Shown: positions 42,703 through 59,370, numbered from the stretch's first letter. The stretch is 64,000 nt of DNA from Gammaproteobacteria bacterium (GCA_029884455.1 JAOUHU010000009.1:17498-81497), one strand, 5' to 3'. The notes: generated by a model from the letters alone, not told the origin. Numbers and translations are program-made.

Positions 42703-45090
42703 ATGAAGAATTGCAGCAAAATCGGGTTCGCCCTGCTTATGACATGGTTGCTGCTACCGCCGGCTGTCGTGGCGGATGAGTTCGTCGTAACCGACATGCG
42801 GGTGGAAGGCCTGCAACGAATTTCCGAGGGTACGGTGTTCAACTATTTGCCAGTCAATATTGGCGATACGGTCGACGACATCCGTATCCAGGAGTCGATT
42901 CGTACACTGTATTCACAGGGTCTTTTCGACAACATCGAAATGCGTCGCGACGGCGGCCTGTTGATCATAGCTGTGCATGAGCGGCCGTCGATCGAGAGCT
43001 TCCAGATTGAAGGTAACAAGGACATCAAGACCGAAGACCTGACGGAGTCGTTGCGCGGTGTCGGTCTTGCCAAGGGACGTACCTTTGATCCTTCCATCCT
43101 GGAAAACGTGCAGATGGCGCTGCGCGAGCAATACTATGATCGCGGCAAGTACGCCGTTAAGGTTGATTCGTATGTTCAGGAACGGCCGAACAACACGGTT
43201 CGCGTCGGTTTCAATATTGTGGAGGGCGACCGGGCCAGGATTCGGCAGGTGAACATCGTCGGCAACCAGATTTTCAGCGAGGAAGATATTCGCGAGAACT
43301 TTGAACTTGATACCGCCAACTGGCTGTCATGGTTCAGGCAGGACGATCGTTATTCGAAGGAAGCTCTCGAGGGAGACCTTGAAAAACTGCGATCCTTTTA
43401 TATGGACCGCGGCTATGCGGATTTTCGCGTCGACTCAACGCAGGTCGCGATTTCGCCGAACAAGAAGGATATTTTCGTCACCGTAGGCGTGCATGAAGGC
43501 GAGTTGTACAAGATTTCCGAAGTAAAACTGGTCGGCGACATGGTGATTCCCGACTTGCTGCTCAGGGCGATGGTGCTGGCGCAGCCTGGCTCGATCTTCA
43601 ACCAGGCATTATTGACCCAATCGGTCGAACTGATGAAGTTCCGGCTTGGCGAACAGGGTTACGCGAATGCCGAAATTGAACCTGTGCCGGAACTGGATTA
43701 CGACACCAAGGAAGCGGCGGTTACTTTTTACGTAGATCCGAAAAGTCGCGTCTATGTGCGTCGTATCAATTTCAAAGGTATCGACCAGGTCGACGATGAG
43801 GTTTTGCGACGCGAAATGCGCCAGATGGAGAGCGCCTATCTTTCCAATCGGCTTGTAGAGAGATCCAAGATCCGACTGCAACGCCTGCCGTACATCGAAT
43901 CGGTGGAAACCAAAAACGTGCCGGTGGCCGGAAGTCCGGATCTGGTCGATGTTGATTTCGAGCTCAAGTACCGGATGCCGGGCCAGTTCAGCGGTGGTAT
44001 CGGCTACTCGGAATCGCAGAGCCTGATGTTGAACGGTAGTATCGTACACACAAATTTTCTTGGTACCGGCAACCGCGTTGCGCTGGAGCTGGTATCCGGT
44101 CGTTACCAAAAGCTGTACAGCCTGTCGCACACCGATCCGGCAAGGACTATTGACGGTGTGCGGCGCACTGTTGGTGTCAACTATCGCGATATCACTCAAT
44201 TCACCTCGTCATCATCGGATTTCTCGACCACCAGCGCCGGCGCTACGCTGGATTACGGTTATCCCATCTCCGAATTCCAATCGGTATCTTTCGGTCTGAA
44301 CTACCAACATGCGGAATTGCTGTCGTCAACCAACAGTACGCAGCAGGCGCAGGACTGGGTGCTGAATAACGGCGATCCGTTTCTCGAAACGGTTGGTAAT
44401 GGCGGTGTGTTTTTTGGTACGGCGTACGATGCGGTCGAACTGGTAGCGGGTTGGTCATTCGATAGCCGCAATCGGGCTTTGTTTGCCGATCGCGGTACCT
44501 CGCAGCAGGTCTATGCCGCGGTGACGATTCCCGGCAGTGACGTCGAGTACTACACAGCGCGTTACAATTTCACCAAGTATTTTCCGCTCAGCCGGCGCTG
44601 GACGCTGGCCTATAATCTCGAGACAGCAATCGGCCAGGCGTTGGGCGACACCACGGCAATACCGCCATATAAACAGTTCTACGGAGGTGGTCCCAATTCT
44701 GTGCGCGGCTTCAAGGAGTCCTACCTCGGACCCCGTGACACCTTCGGTAATCCCTACGGGGGCAACGTTATGTTTGCCAGTCAGTTAGAGCTTATACTGC
44801 CGCTGCCGCAAAAGTTCGCGACCCAGGCCCGGGCGAGCCTGTTCTACGATCTCGGCAACGTTTTTAATACCGGCGAGGTCAATTTCACGGACAAGCTGGG
44901 ATCGCCGGTAGAATACAAGCCGGACTTCGACGAACTGCGTGCGTCGGTAGGTATTGGCGTACAATGGCTGTCCCCGATGGGATTGTTCCGATTCAGCTAT
45001 GCGTTCCCGCTGAACGAGTATGCAGGCAACGACAGGTACTACAAAGATGAGCTGGAACGATTCCAGTTCTCCATTGGACAAGCGTTTTAA
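42703..45090 (+). CDS. bamA: Outer membrane protein assembly factor BamA
   Basis: DMRVEGLQRISEGTVFNYLPVNIGD POTRA repeats; YGGGPNSVRGFKESYLGPRD; terminal FQFSIGQAF. Confidence 0.96.
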   Translation: MKNCSKIGFALLMTWLLLPPAVVADEFVVTDMRVEGLQRISEGTVFNYLPVNIGDTVDDIRIQESIRTLYSQGLFDNIEMRRDGGLLIIAVHERPSIESFQIEGNKDIKTEDLTESLRGVGLAKGRTFDPSILENVQMALREQYYDRGKYAVKVDSYVQERPNNTVRVGFNIVEGDRARIRQVNIVGNQIFSEEDIRENFELDTANWLSWFRQDDRYSKEALEGDLEKLRSFYMDRGYADFRVDSTQVAISPNKKDIFVTVGVHEGELYKISEVKLVGDMVIPDLLLRAMVLAQPGSIFNQALLTQSVELMKFRLGEQGYANAEIEPVPELDYDTKEAAVTFYVDPKSRVYVRRINFKGIDQVDDEVLRREMRQMESAYLSNRLVERSKIRLQRLPYIESVETKNVPVAGSPDLVDVDFELKYRMPGQFSGGIGYSESQSLMLNGSIVHTNFLGTGNRVALELVSGRYQKLYSLSHTDPARTIDGVRRTVGVNYRDITQFTSSSSDFSTTSAGATLDYGYPISEFQSVSFGLNYQHAELLSSTNSTQQAQDWVLNNGDPFLETVGNGGVFFGTAYDAVELVAGWSFDSRNRALFADRGTSQQVYAAVTIPGSDVEYYTARYNFTKYFPLSRRWTLAYNLETAIGQALGDTTAIPPYKQFYGGGPNSVRGFKESYLGPRDTFGNPYGGNVMFASQLELILPLPQKFATQARASLFYDLGNVFNTGEVNFTDKLGSPVEYKPDFDELRASVGIGVQWLSPMGLFRFSYAFPLNEYAGNDRYYKDELERFQFSIGQAF

Positions 45091-45105
45091 GGAATGGAAT
45101 TTAAT

Positions 45106-45642
45106 ATGAGTTTTGTAAAGAAAGGTGTTTCGGTATTTATTGGGATTGCGTTGATCGCCGGGTTTGCATTGCCGGCCGATGCACAGAATCTTCGCATTGG
45201 CGTTGTGAACATTCAGGCGCTGATGGAACAGGCACCACAAACAAAATCGGCAATGGATGCGCTGCAGGAAGAGTTTGCACCAAGGCAACGCGAGTTCATT
45301 GCGAAGCAGAAGGAATTCGAGGACCTGCAGGCGAAGGCGCAAAAAGATGCGGCCGTGATGGGAGAGACCGAGCGACGCAATGCAGAGAAGGACTTGCGCG
45401 ACCTGCAACGTGAAGTTACACGTTTGCAGACTGAGTTTCGCGAAGACCTGAATCTGCGACAGAATGAGGAACTCGGCAAACTGCAGCGCGCGCTGCTCAA
45501 GGAAGTGCAGGACTATGCGCAGCAGGAAGGCTACGATCTTATCGTGGGGGATGGCGTTTTGTTCGCAAGCACGGCGGTGAATATTACACCGGCTGTGCTG
45601 CAGGCCGTCGAAGCGAATTTCCAGGCCACAGGCGCACGTTAG
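45106..45642 (+). CDS. skp: Periplasmic chaperone Skp/OmpH family
   Basis: Signal peptide then LRIGVVNIQALMEQAPQTKSAMDALQEEFAPRQREF, coiled coil, YDLIVGDGVLFAS. Confidence 0.9.
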   Translation: MSFVKKGVSVFIGIALIAGFALPADAQNLRIGVVNIQALMEQAPQTKSAMDALQEEFAPRQREFIAKQKEFEDLQAKAQKDAAVMGETERRNAEKDLRDLQREVTRLQTEFREDLNLRQNEELGKLQRALLKEVQDYAQQEGYDLIVGDGVLFASTAVNITPAVLQAVEANFQATGAR

Positions 45643-45682
45643 TATCGGCGTTGCCAGGTTGGCCGGATTTGTGGCTCCAGTA

Positions 45683-46696
45683 ATGCCAATCCGTCTCGGA
45701 GAACTCGCCAGGCAATTCGACTGCAAGTTGTTGGGTGACGCCGAGGTGCAGATCGCATCTGTCGCCTCGCTTGGCAGTGCCGGTCCGGACGCGCTGAGCT
45801 TTCTCTCGGGTGCTGCATTCAAGCAGCAGCTGGCGACTACCAGGGCAGCTGCCGTTATCGTCAGGGCGGCCGATGCGAAGGACTGTCCGACAGCAAGCCT
45901 GGTCCATGAAAATCCGTATGCGTGCTATGCGCGTATCGCCGACTTTCTGTATCCGCCGCCGGCTATCGAGCCCGGCATCCATCGATCGGCTGAGCTTGCC
46001 GCGAGCGCTCGCATTTCACCTTCCGCACAAATCTCTGCACATGTTTGCATCGGCGAGCGCTCGATCATTGGTGACCACACGTACATTGCGCCTGGCTGTA
46101 TCATCGGCGATGACTGCAGGATCGGTAGCAACGGCAGGATGCTGGCGAACGTTACGGTAGTGAGCAGGGTTACGATTGGTAATCGTTTTATACTGCACCC
46201 GGGCGTGGTAATTGGTTCCGACGGGTTTGGCAATGCAATGACGCCCCAGGGCTGGGTCAAGGTGCCGCAACTGGGCGGAGTACGCGTCGGCGACGATGTG
46301 GAAGTCGGTGCCAACTCAGCCATCGACCTTGGCGCGCTGGAAGACACAGTGATTGGCGACGGCGTACGCATCGATAACCTGGTGCACGTAGCGCACAACG
46401 TCAAGATTGGCGCACATACCGCCATTGCGGGGCAATGTGGTTTTTCCGGCAGCGTGACCATTGGTCAGCGCTGCATGTTCGGCGGCCAGTCCGGTGTGGC
46501 CGGCCACCTTACGATCTGCGACGATGTGATCGTAAATGGCAAGGGACTGATTACCAAGAGCATCACGCAGCCCGGCGTATACAGCTCTGCTTTCCCGTCC
46601 GAGCCTGTCAATGAATGGAATCGCATCGTGGCCCGGATCCGGCGGCTGGGCAATTTGATCGAGCGCATCAGCAAACTGGAGAAACGCGAGTCGTGA
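45683..46696 (+). CDS. lpxD: UDP-3-O-acylglucosamine N-acyltransferase
   Basis: Left-handed beta-helix hexapeptides; HPGVVIGSDGFGNAMTPQGWVKVPQLGGVRVGDDVEVGANSAIDLGALEDTVIGDGVRIDNLVHVAHN. Confidence 0.95.
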   Translation: MPIRLGELARQFDCKLLGDAEVQIASVASLGSAGPDALSFLSGAAFKQQLATTRAAAVIVRAADAKDCPTASLVHENPYACYARIADFLYPPPAIEPGIHRSAELAASARISPSAQISAHVCIGERSIIGDHTYIAPGCIIGDDCRIGSNGRMLANVTVVSRVTIGNRFILHPGVVIGSDGFGNAMTPQGWVKVPQLGGVRVGDDVEVGANSAIDLGALEDTVIGDGVRIDNLVHVAHNVKIGAHTAIAGQCGFSGSVTIGQRCMFGGQSGVAGHLTICDDVIVNGKGLITKSITQPGVYSSAFPSEPVNEWNRIVARIRRLGNLIERISKLEKRES

Positions 46697-47463
46697 TTCA
46701 TGCAACTGCAATCGTGTCTGGCAGTGCGAAAATTGCGGATGACGTCGAGATCGGCGCCTATGCCATCATTGGCGACAATGTCGAGATTGGCAGTGGCACT
46801 TGTATCGATTCACACGTAGTTGTCAGCGGCCCGACCGTTATTGGCAAGCACAACCATATCTATCAATTTGCGTCGATAGGCGACGATCCCCAGGACAAGA
46901 AATACGCCAATGAACCGACACGACTGACTATTGGCGATCACAATACGATTCGCGAATTCTGCACGATCAGTCGTGGCACGATTCAGGACCAGGGACTGAC
47001 AACTCTCGGTGATGACAACTGGATCATGGCGTACGTGCATATTGCGCACGACTGCCGGATCGGCAGTCACACGATCATGGCCAATAACACCACTTTGGCT
47101 GGACATGTGCACGTTGGCGACTGGGTGATAATGGGCGGCTTTTCCGGCGCACACCAGTTCTGTCATATTGGCGCGCATGCGTTTCTTGGCATGTATACCG
47201 GCATCAATCGCGATGTTCCGGCCTACGTCATGGTCTCGGGAAATCCCGGCGTACCACGCGGTATCAATAGCGAAGGCCTGAAACGGCGAGGCTTCGATGC
47301 CGATCAGCTTCGAAACATAAAGAACGCGTACCGCCTCGTTTATCGTGATGGTCTGAAATTAACCGAGGCGATCGCTGAACTTGAACAGCGGCTGCCAACA
47401 CAGCCCGAACTCGGCATTCTTATTGCTTCGCTGCGCATGTCCGAGCGCGGCATAGTTCGCTAG
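46693..47463 (+). CDS. lpxA: UDP-N-acetylglucosamine acyltransferase (GTG start overlapping lpxD stop)
   Basis: VIHATAIVSGSAKIADDVEIGAYAIIGDNVEIG, NTIREFCTISRGT, MGGFSGAHQFCHIGAHAFLG. Confidence 0.95.
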   Translation: MIHATAIVSGSAKIADDVEIGAYAIIGDNVEIGSGTCIDSHVVVSGPTVIGKHNHIYQFASIGDDPQDKKYANEPTRLTIGDHNTIREFCTISRGTIQDQGLTTLGDDNWIMAYVHIAHDCRIGSHTIMANNTTLAGHVHVGDWVIMGGFSGAHQFCHIGAHAFLGMYTGINRDVPAYVMVSGNPGVPRGINSEGLKRRGFDADQLRNIKNAYRLVYRDGLKLTEAIAELEQRLPTQPELGILIASLRMSERGIVR

Positions 47464-47468
47464 TCGAA

Positions 47469-48629
47469 ATGCGTATTGCCCTGGTTGCTGGTGAAGCCTC
47501 CGGCGATTTGCTCGGCGCCGGCCTGATTCGTGCCGTACGCGAGAAGATTCCGGGTGCCCAATTTCAGGGCGTTGCTGGTCCGGCCATGATCGCGGCCGGT
47601 TGCGAACGGCTTGCCGATAGCGAGTCGCTTGCGGTGATGGGGCTGATCGAACCGCTGGCTGAAATACCAAAACTGCTGCGGCTGCGCCGCGCACTGACCA
47701 GGCGGTGGCAGGCGTCACCGCCGGATGTGTTTGTCGGCATTGATGCGCCGGACTTTAATCTTGGACTGGAAAAGGCGTTGCGCAAGTCGGGCATACCTAC
47801 GGTGCATTACGTCTGCCCGTCGATATGGGCATGGCGCGCCGGTCGCATCAAAACGATTCGCAAGGCAGCGGATCGTGTACTCTGCATCCTGCCGTTCGAG
47901 AAAAAAATTCTCGATGCACAGGGCGTTGATGCCGTATTTGTCGGTCACCCCAAGGCAGATCACCTGGCGACTGATATCGATGCGGAGTCAGCGCGTCGCA
48001 TCCTTGACCTTGATGGTCGAACGGTTATTGCGGTGTTGCCTGGCAGCCGCAAGAGCGAGGTGACGCGGCTTGGCCCGGTATTCGTGGCCGCAGCGGCTAT
48101 CCTCGCGCAGTCCGACGAGCAGTTGCGGTTTGTTACGCCGGTTGCCGCACCACGGCTGCGGCCATTGATCGAAGCCCAGATTGCGGCCGCCGGCATGCGC
48201 GACCGCTTTACACTGATTGACGGGGATTCGATCGAGGCGATGTCCGCTGCGCATGTCGTGCTGCTGGCCTCAGGCACCGCTGCGCTGGAGTCTGCGCTGT
48301 TGTGCAAGCCAATGGTGGCAGCGTATCGTGTTGCTGAAATAACCGCCCGAATCCTCGATATTTTCGGCCTGGTGAAGACGCCGTATTTCACCTTGCCGAA
48401 CCTGCTGACCGAGGAGCCGCTGGTGCCGGAACTGATTCAATGGGCGGTGACTCCGGATGCGGTGGCGGCGGCGGTACAGGCCATGCTTGCGGACCCCGAA
48501 CGGCGAGCGGCGATTGCCGGTCGATTTGCTAAACTGCGTGTGGAACTTGCGCTCGATGCGGATCGCCGTGCCGCCGACGCAGTAATCGATCTCGCAACCA
48601 GGACCGGGCAACACCATCCGACGCCGTAA
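47469..48629 (+). CDS. lpxB: Lipid-A-disaccharide synthase
   Basis: [61 protein letters not shown]. Confidence 0.96.
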   Translation: MRIALVAGEASGDLLGAGLIRAVREKIPGAQFQGVAGPAMIAAGCERLADSESLAVMGLIEPLAEIPKLLRLRRALTRRWQASPPDVFVGIDAPDFNLGLEKALRKSGIPTVHYVCPSIWAWRAGRIKTIRKAADRVLCILPFEKKILDAQGVDAVFVGHPKADHLATDIDAESARRILDLDGRTVIAVLPGSRKSEVTRLGPVFVAAAAILAQSDEQLRFVTPVAAPRLRPLIEAQIAAAGMRDRFTLIDGDSIEAMSAAHVVLLASGTAALESALLCKPMVAAYRVAEITARILDIFGLVKTPYFTLPNLLTEEPLVPELIQWAVTPDAVAAAVQAMLADPERRAAIAGRFAKLRVELALDADRRAADAVIDLATRTGQHHPTP

Positions 48630-49231
48630 TGCTGCAAGGACTGCTATTTCAATCTGATGGCCCCATCGCCGGGGTCGACGAAGCCGGCCGCGGCCCGCTC
48701 GCGGGCCCGGTGGTTGCTGCGGCCGTGATTCTCGATCCGGCGCGGCCAATCGCAGGGCTGGCGGATTCGAAAAAGTTGTCCGCAGCACGGCGCGAAGAAC
48801 TGGCGGCTGCCATCCGCGTCAACGCCACAGCCTGGTCGGTGGCGTGGGCAGACCCAGCCGAGATAGACGTGCTAAATATCCTGCGGGCCACGATGCTGGC
48901 GATGCGCAGGGCCTTGCTCGGCCTTGCGATTGTGCCGGCAGCGGTACAGGTGGACGGCAACCGCTTGCCGGACTTGCTTATCGGCTACCGCTGGTTGCGC
49001 GGTGAGGCCATCGTCGGCGGCGACGACAAGGTGGCCGCTATCAGCGCGGCCTCGATTATTGCGAAAACGACCCGCGATCGAATCATGTGCGAGATCGATC
49101 AGTTGTATCCGGCCTACGAATTTGCGCGCCACAAGGGTTACGGAACCGCGGTGCACCGCATGCGCCTGCGGCAGCACGGTCCCTGCGAACACCATCGGCA
49201 GAGTTTCGCGCCGGTAAGGATGGCTATGTGA
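48629..49231 (+). CDS. rnhB: Ribonuclease HII
   Basis: [44 protein letters not shown]. Confidence 0.95.
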   Translation: MLQGLLFQSDGPIAGVDEAGRGPLAGPVVAAAVILDPARPIAGLADSKKLSAARREELAAAIRVNATAWSVAWADPAEIDVLNILRATMLAMRRALLGLAIVPAAVQVDGNRLPDLLIGYRWLRGEAIVGGDDKVAAISAASIIAKTTRDRIMCEIDQLYPAYEFARHKGYGTAVHRMRLRQHGPCEHHRQSFAPVRMAM

Positions 49232-52200
49232 CGGCGACGCCATTTGTGCACCTGCATTTGCACACCGAGTTTTCGCTGCAGGACAGCACAGTTCGTATTC
49301 CGGAACTCATGCAACACTGCGTCGCCGACGGCATGCCGGCGGTTGCAATGACCGACCTGAACAATCTGTTTGGCATGGTCAAGTTCTACAAAAAAGCCGT
49401 TGCCGCCGGCATCAAGCCGTTAATTGGTGTCGATCTCAGGATCAGCAACGACGACGAGCCGGAGCGGCCCTTTCATCTCGTTTTGTTGTGCCAGGACACC
49501 GTCGGCTATCGCAACCTGACACGGCTTGTGAGCCGCTGCTATCTTGAAGGCCAGGTTCGAGGAGAGCCGCGGGCCCGCCGTGAATGGCTGGATCGCAGCA
49601 GCTGTAAGGGTCTGATTGCGCTGTCAGGCGGCATGCACGGTGACGTCGGACGCGCGTTGCTCCTGGGCCACGAGGACGCGGCCCGCAATCGATTGGCTGC
49701 GTGGCGCGAGCTGTTCGGTGATCGTTACTACCTCGAGTTGATTCGAACCGGTCGCCCCGGTGAGGAGGACTGTGCACGTGCGAGTATCCGGCTGGCGGGC
49801 GCCGAGGGTGTCGCAGTGGTTGCCAGCAATGACGTGCGATTCATCAGTCGCGACGAATTCCAGTCCCACGAGGCGCGAGTTTGCATTCGCGAAGGGCGCG
49901 GCCTGGCGGACCCGGACCGGCCGCGCAATTACAGTGACAACCAGTACCTCAGAAGTTCGGCCAAGATGATCGAGTTGTTTGCCGACGTACCGGCGGCGAT
50001 CGAAAACGCAGTCGAGATCGCGCGACGCTGCAGCCTGGACCTGGAATTTGGCAACAGCGCATTGCCCGCATTTCCGATTCCGGAAGGACAGACCGAAGCG
50101 CAGTACCTGGCTGCGCAGGCGAGCCGTGGCTTGCAATCCAGGCTCGCGGAGATTTATCGCGTCGGCGCTATTCCCTCGTCGGAGCACGCAGCCAGCAGCG
50201 CGCCGTACCTAGAGCGCCTGCAGTCCGAGCTGCAAGTCATCGGCGGCATGGGCTTTGCCGGTTACTTCCTGATTGTCGCCGACTTCATACGCTGGGCGCG
50301 CGACAACGATATCCCGGTCGGCCCGGGACGAGGCTCAGGCGCGGGTTCGCTGGTTGCCTGGGTGCTCGGCATCACGGATCTGGATCCGCTGGCGCACGAC
50401 CTGCTGTTTGAGCGCTTCCTTAACCCGGAACGAGTGTCGATGCCCGACTTCGACGTCGACTTCTGTATGGAGGGGCGAGACCGGGTGATCGAATACGTGG
50501 CAGATCGATACGGGCGCGATCGCGTTGCGCAAATCATTACTTTCGGCACCATGGCGGCAAGAGCTGTGATTCGTGATTGCGGCCGTGTGCTCGGACAACC
50601 CTATGGTTTCGTCGATCGCATTGCGAAACTGGTGCCCTTCGAAATTGGCATGACCCTGGATAAGGCGCTGGAACAGTCGGAAGAACTCGCCAGCATGTAC
50701 CGGGACGACGAGGAAGTGGAGGCGATTATTGATCTTGCGAAATCGCTTGAAGGATTGGCACGTAATGCCGGCAAGCACGCCGGCGGAGTGGTGATCGCTC
50801 CCGGACAACTGACCGATTTCACTGCACTGTACTGCGAAGACGGCGGCACTCAGATCATTACGCAGCTTGACAAGGACGACGTTGAGGCGATCGGCCTGGT
50901 CAAGTTCGACTTCCTTGGCCTCAGGACACTTACCATCATCAATTGGGCGGAGCGCATTATTAATGCGACGCACGCGAATGCCGATTTCGACATCGATCGA
51001 ATTCCGCCCAATGACGCTGATACTTTTGCGTTATTGCGAAGTACGCAAACTGCCGCGGTCTTCCAGCTCGAGTCCAGCGGCATGCGCGACCTGATCAAGC
51101 GCATGCGACCGGATCGGTTTGACGACCTGGTCGCACTGGTGGCGCTGTTCCGGCCTGGTCCCTTGCAGTCGGGCATGGTGGACGACTTCATCGCGCGGCG
51201 GCATTCGGCCAACCAGGGCGAAATCGACTACCTGCATCCGGACCTCAAACCTTTGCTCGAGGAGACTTACGGCGTAATCCTGTATCAGGAACAGGTGATG
51301 CAGATTGCGCAGTTGCTGGCCGGTTACACGCTCGGCGGTGCAGACCTGTTGCGGCGTGCAATGGGCAAGAAAAAGCCCGAGGAAATGGCACTGCAGCGGG
51401 AAATTTTCGTGCAGGGCGCTACCGAGAGAGGTGTCGCGGAACATACGGCGACACGGATATTCGATTTGATGGAAAAGTTTGCCGGTTACGGCTTCAACAA
51501 GTCGCACTCGGCGGCATACGCAGTACTTGCCTACCAGACCGCCTACCTCAAGGCGCACTATCCGGCGGAATTTATGGCTGCGGTCATGAGTGCCGAGCTG
51601 GATAACACCGATCGCCTGGTGACGCTGAAGGATGATTGCCGCAAGCAGAACCTCAAGCTGATTGCGCCTGCGATCAATAAGTCGGCTTATGCCTTCAGCG
51701 TCGCCGACAAGCACAGCATCCTGTACGGACTGGGCGCCATCAAGGGCGTGGGCAGGGCCGTGGTCGAAGCCGTGATCGCCGAGCGCGAGTCGCGTGGACC
51801 GTTTAGTGGGCTGGTTGAATTCTGCCGCCGCGTTGACCACGACAAGATAAACCGGCGCGCAGTACTGGCAATGATCAAGTCCGGTGCGATGGACGAGTTT
51901 GGGCTATCGAGGCGGGGTTTAAGTGAGCAACTCGACGAAGCGATGGCGAGTGCCGACCAGGCGGCGCGGGCGGCTGCCGCGGGGCAAAACGACATGTTTG
52001 GCTTGCAGCTTGAGGGACATGTACCGACTGCGACAGTCAAGGATGCAGCGGGACAGCTTGTGCTGACAGTGCCGGAGTGGACCGACCGCGAGCGGCTGAA
52101 CAATGAGAAGGAAGCGCTGGGCCTGTACCTGGCCGGCCATCCATTCGATGCAGTGCGCGCAGACGCGATGTATTTCGTGGATGGCTGCCTCGCCGACCTG

Positions 52201-52770
52201 ATCGCCGAGCCTGCGCCGCAGAATACCCGTGGTGAACGCGACTACAGCCAGGCGCGCCGCGAGGTAACCGTCGCCGGCCTGGTTTCGGAGATACGCAAGC
52301 GTGGCAACCGCATCAGCGTGGTGCTCGACGACGATACGGCGCGCATGGAAGTCAGCCTGTTTAACGAAGCATTCCAGGAGTTTCGGCACCTGCTGGTGAA
52401 AGATGAAATCGTGGTCATCAGCGGCCCGCTGCGTTATGACGATTTTCAGGGTGGCTGGACAGTCAATTGCAAGAACGCTTTGCTGATCGACAACGTCATC
52501 GAGTCGCGCGCCAAAGGATTGTTGCTGTGCATTGCGCCAAACGGCCGGGGCAGACAGTTGCTCAGCCGACTGCACGATGTATTGCTGCCTTACCGCGATG
52601 GCGCTTGCGATGTCGCGATCCAGTATGTTGGCGACAGTGCGGCCGCCAGGCTCAGTCTTGGGCCGGAATGGTCGGTCCGGCCGAGCCGCGAATTGCGCGA
52701 TCAGCTGACCGAGCTACTGGGCAGCAATAATGTCCGGCTGCTCTACGCACCTGGCCGGGAAATCATGTAG
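49228..52770 (+). CDS. dnaE: DNA polymerase III alpha subunit (GTG start overlapping rnhB)
   Basis: [25 protein letters not shown] domain; [45 protein letters not shown]. Confidence 0.97.
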   Translation: MTATPFVHLHLHTEFSLQDSTVRIPELMQHCVADGMPAVAMTDLNNLFGMVKFYKKAVAAGIKPLIGVDLRISNDDEPERPFHLVLLCQDTVGYRNLTRLVSRCYLEGQVRGEPRARREWLDRSSCKGLIALSGGMHGDVGRALLLGHEDAARNRLAAWRELFGDRYYLELIRTGRPGEEDCARASIRLAGAEGVAVVASNDVRFISRDEFQSHEARVCIREGRGLADPDRPRNYSDNQYLRSSAKMIELFADVPAAIENAVEIARRCSLDLEFGNSALPAFPIPEGQTEAQYLAAQASRGLQSRLAEIYRVGAIPSSEHAASSAPYLERLQSELQVIGGMGFAGYFLIVADFIRWARDNDIPVGPGRGSGAGSLVAWVLGITDLDPLAHDLLFERFLNPERVSMPDFDVDFCMEGRDRVIEYVADRYGRDRVAQIITFGTMAARAVIRDCGRVLGQPYGFVDRIAKLVPFEIGMTLDKALEQSEELASMYRDDEEVEAIIDLAKSLEGLARNAGKHAGGVVIAPGQLTDFTALYCEDGGTQIITQLDKDDVEAIGLVKFDFLGLRTLTIINWAERIINATHANADFDIDRIPPNDADTFALLRSTQTAAVFQLESSGMRDLIKRMRPDRFDDLVALVALFRPGPLQSGMVDDFIARRHSANQGEIDYLHPDLKPLLEETYGVILYQEQVMQIAQLLAGYTLGGADLLRRAMGKKKPEEMALQREIFVQGATERGVAEHTATRIFDLMEKFAGYGFNKSHSAAYAVLAYQTAYLKAHYPAEFMAAVMSAELDNTDRLVTLKDDCRKQNLKLIAPAINKSAYAFSVADKHSILYGLGAIKGVGRAVVEAVIAERESRGPFSGLVEFCRRVDHDKINRRAVLAMIKSGAMDEFGLSRRGLSEQLDEAMASADQAARAAAAGQNDMFGLQLEGHVPTATVKDAAGQLVLTVPEWTDRERLNNEKEALGLYLAGHPFDAVRADAMYFVDGCLADLIAEPAPQNTRGERDYSQARREVTVAGLVSEIRKRGNRISVVLDDDTARMEVSLFNEAFQEFRHLLVKDEIVVISGPLRYDDFQGGWTVNCKNALLIDNVIESRAKGLLLCIAPNGRGRQLLSRLHDVLLPYRDGACDVAIQYVGDSAAARLSLGPEWSVRPSRELRDQLTELLGSNNVRLLYAPGREIM

Positions 52771-52803
52771 AGTCGATCCTCCGGCCCCGAGTCACGTATT
52801 CCT

Positions 52804-53763
52804 ATGGACATGAAATTTCTGGATTTTGAACAACCTATAGCGGAACTCGAAGCTAAAATCGAGGAGTTGCGCTTTGTCGGTGTCGATTCCGAAATAAACA
52901 TAAATGACGAAGTGGCCAGGCTCAAAGCGAAGAGCGAAGCGCGTACCAGGAGCATTTTTGCGAAGCTCAGCGCCTGGCAGACCGCGCAGGTCGCACGCCA
53001 CCCGGCGCGCCCCTACACGCTCGACTACCTGGGCCTGATCATGCCGGACTTCCAGGAGTTGCATGGCGATCGCATGTATGCGGATGACCCCGCAATCATC
53101 GGCGGCGTTGGCCGGCTTGATGGCCGTGCGGTCATGATTATCGGCCACCAGAAAGGCCGCGATACCAAGGAACGTGTGCGCCGCAACTATGGCATGCCAA
53201 AACCAGAAGGCTACCGGAAAGCGCAGCGCCTGATGCGCCTGGCAGAAAAATTTTCGCTGCCGATCGTGACGTTTATCGATACACCTGGCGCCTACCCCGG
53301 AATTGGTGCCGAAGAACGCGGCCAGAGTGAGGCGATCGCGTATTGCCTTTACCTCATGGCCGGACTGAAGACACCGATCATCAGCGTCGTAATTGGCGAG
53401 GGCGGATCGGGTGGCGCATTGGCTATCGGCGTATCGGATCGCCTGCTGATGTTGCAGTACAGCATCTATTCGGTCATATCACCTGAGGGCTGCGCCTCGA
53501 TCCTCTGGAAAAGTGCCGAGCGCGCCGAGGAAGCGGCCGAAGCGATGCGCATTACGGCAACACACCTGAACGAGTTCGGCCTGGTTGACCAGGTACTTAC
53601 GGAACCGCTGGGCGGCGCGCACCGCGACCCGGCGGCCACGGCCGAGGTTATTCGCAATGCGCTGCAGAAATACCTCGCGGAAATGGATCAATTGTCAGTG
53701 AAAGAATTGCTGCAGCAGCGGCAGCAACGATTGGCCAGTTTCGGCAAGTTCAAGGGCGCGTGA
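52804..53763 (+). CDS. accA: Acetyl-CoA carboxylase carboxyltransferase subunit alpha
   Basis: [66 protein letters not shown]. Confidence 0.97.
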   Translation: MDMKFLDFEQPIAELEAKIEELRFVGVDSEININDEVARLKAKSEARTRSIFAKLSAWQTAQVARHPARPYTLDYLGLIMPDFQELHGDRMYADDPAIIGGVGRLDGRAVMIIGHQKGRDTKERVRRNYGMPKPEGYRKAQRLMRLAEKFSLPIVTFIDTPGAYPGIGAEERGQSEAIAYCLYLMAGLKTPIISVVIGEGGSGGALAIGVSDRLLMLQYSIYSVISPEGCASILWKSAERAEEAAEAMRITATHLNEFGLVDQVLTEPLGGAHRDPAATAEVIRNALQKYLAEMDQLSVKELLQQRQQRLASFGKFKGA

Positions 53764-55097
53764 CGCTCAGCAGCGCCTCCCTGCTGCAAATACTCGCGGC
53801 ACATGCAGCATCAGCGGGTCCGCCGCGGCGTTACCTGGTCGCCTTCAGCGGTGGCCTCGATTCAACGGTGCTGTTGCATGCGCTGGCAATGACTGCCGCA
53901 GAGCACAAGGTCGCGTTGCTGGCGGTACACATCAATCATGGCCTGCAATCGGCGGCAGACGAGTGGAGCCAACATTGTCGCGCCGTGGCCGAGGCGCTCG
54001 GCGTCGAATTCCGCGTTGAGCAGGTATGCGTGGATCTGGCCGGCGGCCAGGGGCTCGAGGCCGCGGCCCGGGATGCACGTTACCGGGCTCTTGGACCGTT
54101 GATCCAGCCGGGCGACTGGTTGCTGAGTGCGCATCACCGGGATGACCAGGCCGAAACTCTGCTGCTGAACCTGCTGCGCGGCGCCGGCCCTATGGGCCTG
54201 GCGGGAATCGGCGCTTTGCGGCCATTTGCTGATGGCTGGCTGGTCCGTCCATTGCTGTCTTACTCGCGGAGTGACCTGCGGGCCTATGCTGCCGAGCAGC
54301 AACTAACCTGGATCGACGACCCGAGCAATGCAGACCAGCTCCGCGACCGCAACTTTCTGCGGCACGAAATTCTGCCGCGGCTCAAGTCGCGCTGGCCCGA
54401 CGCGGTTGCCTGTTTGCAGCGCAGCGGCCGGATCGCGGGCGATGCGGTTTTATTGCTGGATGATCTCGCTGCGATGGACGCCATTGCTGTTCATGCCGGT
54501 TACGATCGGCTGCGCATCGATGCGCTGCGCCGTTTATCCGCGGTACGGCAGCGCAACGTACTGCGTTACCTGATTCGTCAGCAGGGCCTGCCGACTCCGA
54601 GCGAGGCGCGCTTGCAACAGGTGCTCGACACTGTCCTGCCGGCACGCGAGGATGCCGAGCCTTGCGTTGGCTGGGAAGGCGGGCAGGTTCGGCGCTATCG
54701 CGAGCATTTGTATCTGCTGCAAGGCGAGCTGCCTCCTGTGCCCGACATCCCGGGCGATTTTGGCGGTGGCGACCGCCTGCTGCTGGCATCGGGCCTGGGT
54801 ACGCTGCACCTCGAGGCCGGTGCGCCAGAAGGGCTGTCAGAGGCGCTGGTCCGAAGTGGACTTGAGCTGCGCTTTCGTCGCGGTGGCGAAAAATTCAGGC
54901 CAATGGGCCAGGCCCATACGAGGAAACTCAAGAAATTACTTCAAGAGGCGGGCATCGTGCCCTGGATGCGTGATCGCATCCCGTTGTTGTACTCGGGCGG
55001 TGAACTCGTGGCGGTCGCGGACCTGTGGCTTGCGGCTGGCGCGGCGAGCCAGCCGGGGGTGGCAGTTCGCTGGGAAAATCGACCGTCGATTCACTAG
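53760..55097 (+). CDS. tilS: tRNA(Ile)-lysidine synthase (GTG start overlapping accA stop)
   Basis: [57 protein letters not shown]. Confidence 0.93.
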   Translation: MTLSSASLLQILAAHAASAGPPRRYLVAFSGGLDSTVLLHALAMTAAEHKVALLAVHINHGLQSAADEWSQHCRAVAEALGVEFRVEQVCVDLAGGQGLEAAARDARYRALGPLIQPGDWLLSAHHRDDQAETLLLNLLRGAGPMGLAGIGALRPFADGWLVRPLLSYSRSDLRAYAAEQQLTWIDDPSNADQLRDRNFLRHEILPRLKSRWPDAVACLQRSGRIAGDAVLLLDDLAAMDAIAVHAGYDRLRIDALRRLSAVRQRNVLRYLIRQQGLPTPSEARLQQVLDTVLPAREDAEPCVGWEGGQVRRYREHLYLLQGELPPVPDIPGDFGGGDRLLLASGLGTLHLEAGAPEGLSEALVRSGLELRFRRGGEKFRPMGQAHTRKLKKLLQEAGIVPWMRDRIPLLYSGGELVAVADLWLAAGAASQPGVAVRWENRPSIH

Positions 55098-55138
55098 TCT
55101 TTGATTGTTTCGCCGCAGGTGTTCTGTTAACGTCTAAA

Positions 55139-59041
<3,903 letters not shown>

Positions 59042-59052
59042 ATCCTAAGTAG

Positions 59053-59370
59053 TTGCGAGCGGAATTGGGGATCCACTTGGGAACAAATCGCTTGTTATTG
59101 GTTGCACTTGCGTCGGTCGCACTGGCCTTGCAGGCGCAGCTGTGGTTTGCCGATGCCGGTTTCGCCAAGACCCGGAATTTACGCGCGGCGGTTGCCGAGC
59201 AACGCGCCCAGAACGAACAGTTATCACGTCGCAACCAGGCACTCGAAGCTGAAGTCATTAATCTCAAGCAGAGCTCCGAGGCAGCTGAAGAACGCGCGCG
59301 AACCGACCTCGGCATGATCGGCGCCAGGGAAACGTTTTTTCAGGTTGTGCCGTCACCCGGTACGTCCTGA
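59053..59370 (+). CDS. ftsB: Cell division protein FtsB
   Basis: Small single-TM protein with coiled coil (NLRAAVAEQRAQNEQLSRRNQALEAEVINLK) and ARTDLGMIGARETFFQVV, directly after eno. Confidence 0.88.
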   Translation: MRAELGIHLGTNRLLLVALASVALALQAQLWFADAGFAKTRNLRAAVAEQRAQNEQLSRRNQALEAEVINLKQSSEAAEERARTDLGMIGARETFFQVVPSPGTS

